Shown: positions 59,922 through 64,000 of the stretch, in pieces
Position numbering within the stretch: position 1 is the stretch's first letter
How the letters are laid out: each line of letters begins with the position of its first letter
NCBI GenBank assembly: GCA_041567315.1
Contig: JBFGCA010000006.1
Coordinates: 1-64,000 of the forward strand
DNA from: JBFGCA01 sp041567315
Lineage (GTDB): Bacteria > Acidobacteriota > Thermoanaerobaculia > Multivoradales > JAHEKO01
Direction of reading: 5' to 3'
Length of the DNA: 64,000 nucleotides
The notes under the pieces: generated by a model
Told to the model about the DNA's origin: nothing
The model's database searches: none
What the model saw: only the letters and a program-made list of their open reading frames with translations
Program-made: the position numbers and the translations under genes

Positions 59922-60745
59922 CGGCGGCGCAGGCCGCGATCCTCGGTCTGATCCAGGGGATCACCGAGTTCCTGCCGATCAGCTCGTCGGGCCACCTGAT
60001 CCTGGCCTCGCGGCTCTTCGGATGGCCGGACCAGGGGCTGCTCTTCGACACCGCCGCCCACTCCGGGTCGCTGGTCGCGGTGCTGGTCTACTTCCGGCGC
60101 GACCTGCGGCGGCTCCTCGCCGGCTGGGCACGGGCGGCGGGCGGCGCGGGCACCGACCCGCCCGCCGGCTCCGCGCGGCCGTCCGCGGCCAGCCCGCGGC
60201 TCGCCCGGCAGCTGCTGATCGCCACCGTGCCGGTGGCGGTCGGCGGTCTGCTGGCGGCCGACCTGCTGGCCAGGGGCGCCCGTGGAACGCTGCTGATCGC
60301 CGCCACCACGGTTCTATTCGGGCTGGCGATGGGCTGGGCCGACCGCCGGGTAACCGCCGACCGGTCGATCGAGGAGTTGACCACGACCCAGGTGCTGGGG
60401 GTCGGACTGGCCCAGGCGCTGGCCCTGGTGCCGGGCACCTCGCGCTCGGGGGTTACCATTACCGCCGGTCTGCTCGCCGGTCTGTCGAGGGAGGACGCCG
60501 CCCGTTTCTCCTTTCTGCTGGCGGTGCCGGTGGGGCTGCTGGTCGCGCTCAAGGATCTCTGGGAGCTGGCGGCCGGCGGCTTCGCCAACGGCGACGGCCT
60601 GGCGGCGGCGGTGGGGTTCCTGGTCTCGGGGCTGAGCGCCTACGCCGCCATCGGCTGGCTCCTGGGCTGGGTGCGGCGGCAACGGCTCACCCTATTCGTG
60701 GTCTACCGAGTGGTGCTGGGCCTGGCGCTGCTGGCGGCCCTGTGA
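59918..60745 (+). CDS. uppP: undecaprenyl-diphosphatase (BacA/UppP)
   Basis: 275 aa, 7-8 membrane helices. It dephosphorylates undecaprenyl diphosphate to recycle the lipid carrier of peptidoglycan. Family motifs GLIQGITEFLPISSSGHLILA with the catalytic Glu and Ser, and VPGTSRSGVTITAGL with the catalytic Arg, are intact. GTG 59918 (MTAAQAAILG) matches the family start; GTG 59909 is in frame but less fitting. An ECF sigma follows, which fits envelope-stress control. Confidence 0.94.
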   Translation: MTAAQAAILGLIQGITEFLPISSSGHLILASRLFGWPDQGLLFDTAAHSGSLVAVLVYFRRDLRRLLAGWARAAGGAGTDPPAGSARPSAASPRLARQLLIATVPVAVGGLLAADLLARGARGTLLIAATTVLFGLAMGWADRRVTADRSIEELTTTQVLGVGLAQALALVPGTSRSGVTITAGLLAGLSREDAARFSFLLAVPVGLLVALKDLWELAAGGFANGDGLAAAVGFLVSGLSAYAAIGWLLGWVRRQRLTLFVVYRVVLGLALLAAL

Positions 60746-60769
60746 GCGGGGCTGACGGGCTTTCGGCGA

Positions 60770-61348
60770 ATGGCCGACGACGTCAAGCTGGTCGAACGCG
60801 CGCTGGCCGGCTCCGAGGAGGCCTACCGGTTGCTCCTGCGCCGCTATCAGCGGCCCATCCTCGGGCTGCTGTGCCGCATGGTCCGCGACCCGGCGCTGGC
60901 CGAGGACCTCGCCCAGGAGGTGTTCGTCAAGGCCTTCCGAGCCCTCGACTCCTTCGACCGCTCGCGCAAGTTCTCGAGCTGGCTGTTCAAGATCGCCCAC
61001 AACACCGCCATCGACCAGCTCCGGCGCCGCGAGCTCGACACGCTGCCGCTCGAGACCCCGGACCCGGACTCGGCCGATCTGCTGGCGCTGCTGCCCGACG
61101 ATCGGGCCGAGGACCCGGTGGCGGCCGCCGAGCGCCGCCAGCTGGCGACGGCCATCGAGCACGGCATCGAGCAGCTGCGGCCCAGCTACCGCGAGGTGCT
61201 GCTGCTGCGCTTCGAGCAGGGGCTGGCCTACGAGGAGATCGCCGACGTCACCGGGCTGCCGCTAGGGACCGTCAAGACGCACCTGTTCCGGGCCCGCAAG
61301 GCGCTGGCCCGCTGGCTGGCGGAGCAGGGCTGGGAGCCGGCCGGATGA
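60770..61348 (+). CDS. ECF RNA polymerase sigma factor (RpoE-like)
   Basis: 192 aa. Region 2 (about 20-90: RDPALAEDLAQEVFVKAFRALDSFD, FSSWLFKIAHNTAIDQLRRR) and region 4 (about 135-185: LRPSYREVLLLRFEQGLAYEEIADVTGLPLGTVKTHLFRARKAL). The next gene encodes a short basic protein with two membrane segments, which may be its anti-sigma factor though it lacks a zinc motif. Likely targets are the envelope genes around it. Confidence 0.94.
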   Translation: MADDVKLVERALAGSEEAYRLLLRRYQRPILGLLCRMVRDPALAEDLAQEVFVKAFRALDSFDRSRKFSSWLFKIAHNTAIDQLRRRELDTLPLETPDPDSADLLALLPDDRAEDPVAAAERRQLATAIEHGIEQLRPSYREVLLLRFEQGLAYEEIADVTGLPLGTVKTHLFRARKALARWLAEQGWEPAG

Positions 61349-61432
61349 GGCGCCCGGACCCGGTGGACCGGGACCCTGGGAGGCCGAAACTTTGCCCCTG
61401 GGCGCCTCGTAGGGCGCGATAGGAGAGCGACG

Positions 61433-61954
61433 ATGAACCGCCGACTGCATCGAGCCGTCCGCCGCTGGCTGAGGTACGAGCGACTGGGCCGCGACCGGCG
61501 GGCCGAAGGGGCCCTGCGGACGGTCTTCGCCCGCCTGCCGGCGGCCCCGGTCCCGGCCGGGCTGGCGGCGCGGGTGCTGGCGCGGGCCGGCGTCCTGGCG
61601 CCGCTGCCGGTGCGGCGCGTCGCCTGGTCGCTGCGCGCCGCCACCGCCGTCTGCCTGTTGCTGGGCGGCGTGGCCGTGCTGCTGCTGCCGCCGACGGTGG
61701 TGCCGCTGGCCGGCAGCCTGGAGATCGGCTCGGTGCTGGAGGGCGCCGCCACGGCGGTGGCGGGGGCCGGGCGCCGGTTCGCGGTCGGCGTCACCGTCTG
61801 GCGGGCGGTCTCGGACGCCGGCATCCTGCTCGCCGAGGCGCTGACTTCGCCGGCCGTGCTGGTGACCCTGGCGACCAGTCTGGTGCTGAGCACCGGCCTG
61901 TTCCGTCTGCTGAGTGGGCTGATGCTCACCGAGAGGAATCGACGCCATGCCTGA
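61433..61954 (+). CDS. small membrane protein in sigma-factor operon, possible anti-sigma
   Basis: 173 aa. Basic N-terminus (MNRRLHRAVRRWLRYERLGRDRR), the segment ALRTVFARLPAAPVPAGLAARVLARAG as in many anti-sigma-type proteins, a membrane helix at about 70-90, an amphipathic middle and a second helix at about 143-165. No HxxxCxxC zinc motif. GGAGAG ribosome site. It overlaps the next gene by 8 bases. The anti-sigma role is inference from position and layout only. Confidence 0.7.
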   Translation: MNRRLHRAVRRWLRYERLGRDRRAEGALRTVFARLPAAPVPAGLAARVLARAGVLAPLPVRRVAWSLRAATAVCLLLGGVAVLLLPPTVVPLAGSLEIGSVLEGAATAVAGAGRRFAVGVTVWRAVSDAGILLAEALTSPAVLVTLATSLVLSTGLFRLLSGLMLTERNRRHA

Positions 61955-63470
61955 TCTGCTGTCCCCGATGGGTCACCGGCTGGCCGTGCTGGCGGCGGCG
62001 GCGCTGCTGGCGGCGCCGGCCTTCGCGCAGCCGCCGCCGGCGCCGGAGTCACCGGCCATGCCGCCGCCGTCCCCCCCGCCTTCGGTCGAACCGGAGACCG
62101 CCTTCCCGACCGCCGAGCAGGACGCCCTGCAGGCCGAGGTCGAGGCCCGTTTCTCGGTGGTGCCGCTCCAGCAGGGTCTGCTGCTGCAACCCCGCGAGGG
62201 CGGCGCGGTGGCGATCGAGATCGCCGCCGACGGCACGGTGGCGGTCAACGGCGAGCCCGCCGCCGGCGAGGCGCTGCGCGACCTCCTGGGAGAGGAACGG
62301 GCGGCGTTGATCGAGCGGCTCGCCGCCCTGCCCGACCGCCGGCAGCTGTTCGTGACCGGCAGCGCCGCCGCGGCGCTCCCCGTGGAGGGCGGACCCGAGC
62401 CGCCCCGGCCACCGCAGCCGCCGGCGCCGCGGCACCTGCGGCACGGCGAGCATCGCCGCACCGACGTCCAGGTAGTGGTGGGCAGCCGGCTGGTGATCGC
62501 CCCGGAGGAGACCTCCGAGGGGGCGGTGGTGTTCGGGGGTCCGCTCGAGGTGCGCGGCCGGGTGGAGGGCGACGCCGTCGCCATCGGCGGCGGGATCACC
62601 GTCGACGGCGAGGTGACCGGCGACGTGGCGGCGGTCGGCGGTCCGGTCAGCCTCGGCCCCGAGGCCGAGGTGTGGGGCGACGCGGTGAGCGTCGGGGGGA
62701 CCGTCCGTCGCCAGTCGGGCGCCGTGGTTCACGGCCAGGTGGTCGAGGTCCCGTTCGGCTCCACCATCAACTTCCCCGACTGGGGCGACTGGAACTTCTG
62801 GCCGCCCACCAAGTGGCCGCAGGGGGAGGTGCTCTTCACGCCCTGGCGGCTGGTGGCCAAGGCCATGTGGCGGGTGTTCGGGATCGCGGTGCTGGCGCTG
62901 CTCGCCTGTCTGGTCCTGCTGGTCGCGCCGCGGCCGGTGGAGCGGGTGCAGCGGGCGATCGCGGTCGAGGCCTGGAAGGCCGGGCTGATCGGCTTCCTGG
63001 CCCAGGCGCTGTTCCTGCCGACGCTGCTGGTGGTGATCCTCGTGCTGTGCATCTCGATCATCGGCATCCCGCTGCTGCTGCTGGTGCCGTTCGCGATCAT
63101 GGGACTGTGCCTGGTCGCCTTCGTGGGCTACTGCGGCGTCGCCTATCAGATCGGCCGTTTCATCGAGCGGCGTTTCGGGTGGGACCTCACCAGCCCCTAT
63201 CTGGTGATCACCGTGGGGGTGGTGGCGATCCACGTCTGGAGCCTGGTCGGGGCGCTGCTGGCCTGGGGGCCGCTGTGGATCTTCTCGATCATGTTCCGCA
63301 CCTTTGGCGCCCTGATCTGGTACGTGGCCGGCACCGTCGGCTTCGGGGCGGCGCTGCTGACCCGTTTCGGCACCACCGACATCGCCGGCGGCGCCGCGCC
63401 GGAGCTGCCCCCGGCGGCGGGACCGCCGGGCGGGGAGGCCGCCGGTCTGCCGCCCGCCGAAGGCGTCTAG
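61947..63470 (+). CDS. secreted/membrane protein with bactofilin-like beta-helix and TM domain
   Basis: 507 aa. Signal peptide, Pro-rich linker, a polar region, then a polymer-forming beta-helix like that of bactofilins (about 195-255: EVRGRVEGDAVAIGGGITVDGEVTGDVAAVGGPVSLGPEAEVWGDAVSVGG), four to five membrane helices (about 310-470) and a Gly/Pro-rich tail. The layout of an outside beta-helix plus inner-membrane bundle is common in proteins downstream of ECF sigma factors; function unknown. ATG 61968 is another possible start. Probably an envelope-stress effector or part of the sensor. Confidence 0.8.
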   Translation: MPDLLSPMGHRLAVLAAAALLAAPAFAQPPPAPESPAMPPPSPPPSVEPETAFPTAEQDALQAEVEARFSVVPLQQGLLLQPREGGAVAIEIAADGTVAVNGEPAAGEALRDLLGEERAALIERLAALPDRRQLFVTGSAAAALPVEGGPEPPRPPQPPAPRHLRHGEHRRTDVQVVVGSRLVIAPEETSEGAVVFGGPLEVRGRVEGDAVAIGGGITVDGEVTGDVAAVGGPVSLGPEAEVWGDAVSVGGTVRRQSGAVVHGQVVEVPFGSTINFPDWGDWNFWPPTKWPQGEVLFTPWRLVAKAMWRVFGIAVLALLACLVLLVAPRPVERVQRAIAVEAWKAGLIGFLAQALFLPTLLVVILVLCISIIGIPLLLLVPFAIMGLCLVAFVGYCGVAYQIGRFIERRFGWDLTSPYLVITVGVVAIHVWSLVGALLAWGPLWIFSIMFRTFGALIWYVAGTVGFGAALLTRFGTTDIAGGAAPELPPAAGPPGGEAAGLPPAEGV

Positions 63471-63530
63471 CGCCTCCTCGGAGCCCCGGGCGCCTGGCCG
63501 GCGACGATCGGCCGGGCGCTACCGGCCGGC

Positions 63531-63562
63531 CTCAGCCGCTCAGCCGCTCAGCCGCTCAGCCG
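63531..63562. repeat. four tandem copies of CTCAGCCG at the recD2 stop codon
   Basis: An 8-bp unit repeated four times without error. The recD2 stop codon (TGA on the minus strand, 63548-63550) lies inside it, so a gain or loss of one unit changes the frame and C-terminus of the protein. Confidence 0.9.
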
Positions 63563-64000
63563 CGGCAGGACCGCGCCCAGGCGCGCGGCGAGCCGCGTGT
63601 AGCGGCGCTCCACCCGGTCGTTGCGGACCCCGCGGGCCAACGAGCGGGTCTGGCCCACCACCACCACCAGCCGCCGGCCGCGGGTCACCGCCGTGTAGAG
63701 CAGGTTGCGGCGCAGCATCACGTAGTGCTGCGAGTGGAGCGGCATCACCACGCACGGGTACTCGCTGCCCTGCGCCTTGTGGACCGAGCAGGCGTAGGCC
63801 AGGGCCAGCTCGTCGAGGTCGGCCGGCTCGTAGGTCAGCACCCGGCCGTCGAATCGCACCCGCAGCTTGTCGCCGCCGGCGTCGGTGCCCTCCACCCAAC
63901 CCACCTCGCCGTTGAACACCTCGAGGTCGTAGTTGTTGCGGAGCTGCATGACGCGGTCGCCGGCCAGCAGCCGCCCGCCGCCCGGCTCCAGCCGCCGGCC
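63548..64000 (-). CDS. recD2: RecD2-type ATP-dependent DNA helicase, C-terminal part
   Basis: 150 codons, open to the window edge. GDRVMQLRNNYDLEVFNGEVGWVEG (SH3-like insertion region of RecD2), DELALAYACSVHKAQGSEYPCVVMPL (helicase motif V, including the Gln) and LLYTAVTRGRRLVVVVG (motif VI) identify the superfamily 1B helicase. The N-terminal part is outside the window. RecD2 unwinds 5'-3' and acts in repair in bacteria without RecBC. The stop codon lies in an octanucleotide repeat. Confidence 0.92.
   Translation of the reverse strand, partial: GRRLEPGGGRLLAGDRVMQLRNNYDLEVFNGEVGWVEGTDAGGDKLRVRFDGRVLTYEPADLDELALAYACSVHKAQGSEYPCVVMPLHSQHYVMLRRNLLYTAVTRGRRLVVVVGQTRSLARGVRNDRVERRYTRLAARLGAVLPRLSG

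Overview
The window is GC-rich (roughly 70% or more by eye), densely coded chromosomal DNA. Several features suggest a member of the Acidobacteriota, perhaps near Thermoanaerobaculia: two VWFA-related secreted proteins of the type abundant in that phylum, menaquinone synthesis by the futalosine route (mqnD), a three-subunit menaquinone-type succinate dehydrogenase, and very high GC with many GTG/TTG starts. This assignment is inference; there is no rRNA in the window. I see no tRNA, CRISPR array, prophage or intact transposase.

Layout. 0-2.3 kb: a SRAP-domain DNA-damage protein and ftcD (minus strand). 2.5-6.5 kb: two secreted DUF proteins (DUF4331, DUF4198) and an ECF sigma/anti-sigma pair. 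6.5-20 kb: a central-metabolism block with an aconitase-family hydratase, asparaginase, mqnD, cdd (opposite strand), icd, mdh, a membrane PP2C phosphatase, sucCD, a peptidase-S51-like protein and ndk; sdhCAB at 44-48 kb completes most of a TCA cycle. 19.8-28.8 kb: secreted and envelope proteins (a small exported protein, CehA-like PHP hydrolase, P1 peptidase, VIT-family metal transporter, a haem-motif outer-membrane protein, a large TonB receptor). 29-34.3 kb: a tightly overlapping VWA-TPR-VWA operon. 34.4-39.1 kb: xth and then an aminotransferase, a hydroxypyruvate/glycerate dehydrogenase and glycerate 2-kinase, which together could turn serine-derived hydroxypyruvate into 2-phosphoglycerate. 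39.3-44.2 kb: small proteins, egtD, a hydrolase-OsmC fusion and pcnB. 47.7-51.4 kb: a zone with gene remnants and a 5'-truncated C25 peptidase. 51.4-53.9 kb: a translationally coupled glycosyltransferase / YkoP-like / polysaccharide deacetylase operon. 54-64 kb: a disulfide oxidoreductase with a TVP38 protein, glnA with its own operator-like inverted repeat, a sugar nucleotidyltransferase, uppP, an ECF sigma with two membrane proteins, and the 3' part of recD2.

The most unusual structure is a family of small palindromic non-coding mobile elements scattered through the window. Two ~165-bp copies 30 kb apart are nearly identical and share a ~20-bp terminal inverted repeat; other copies are internally deleted, halved or degenerate. 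A second element has completely different 32-bp termini but carries the same ~50-bp core. Ends lie at CTAG, as expected for TA-duplicating (IS630-like) transposition. One short copy sits in frame inside a signal-peptide coding region, and two element ends supply the TAG stop codon of a gene.

A second theme is promoter architecture: many start codons lie 5-10 nt after a TANNNT -10 box, which predicts widespread leaderless or near-leaderless transcripts, sometimes starting at tiny leader ORFs upstream of sdhC and uppP.
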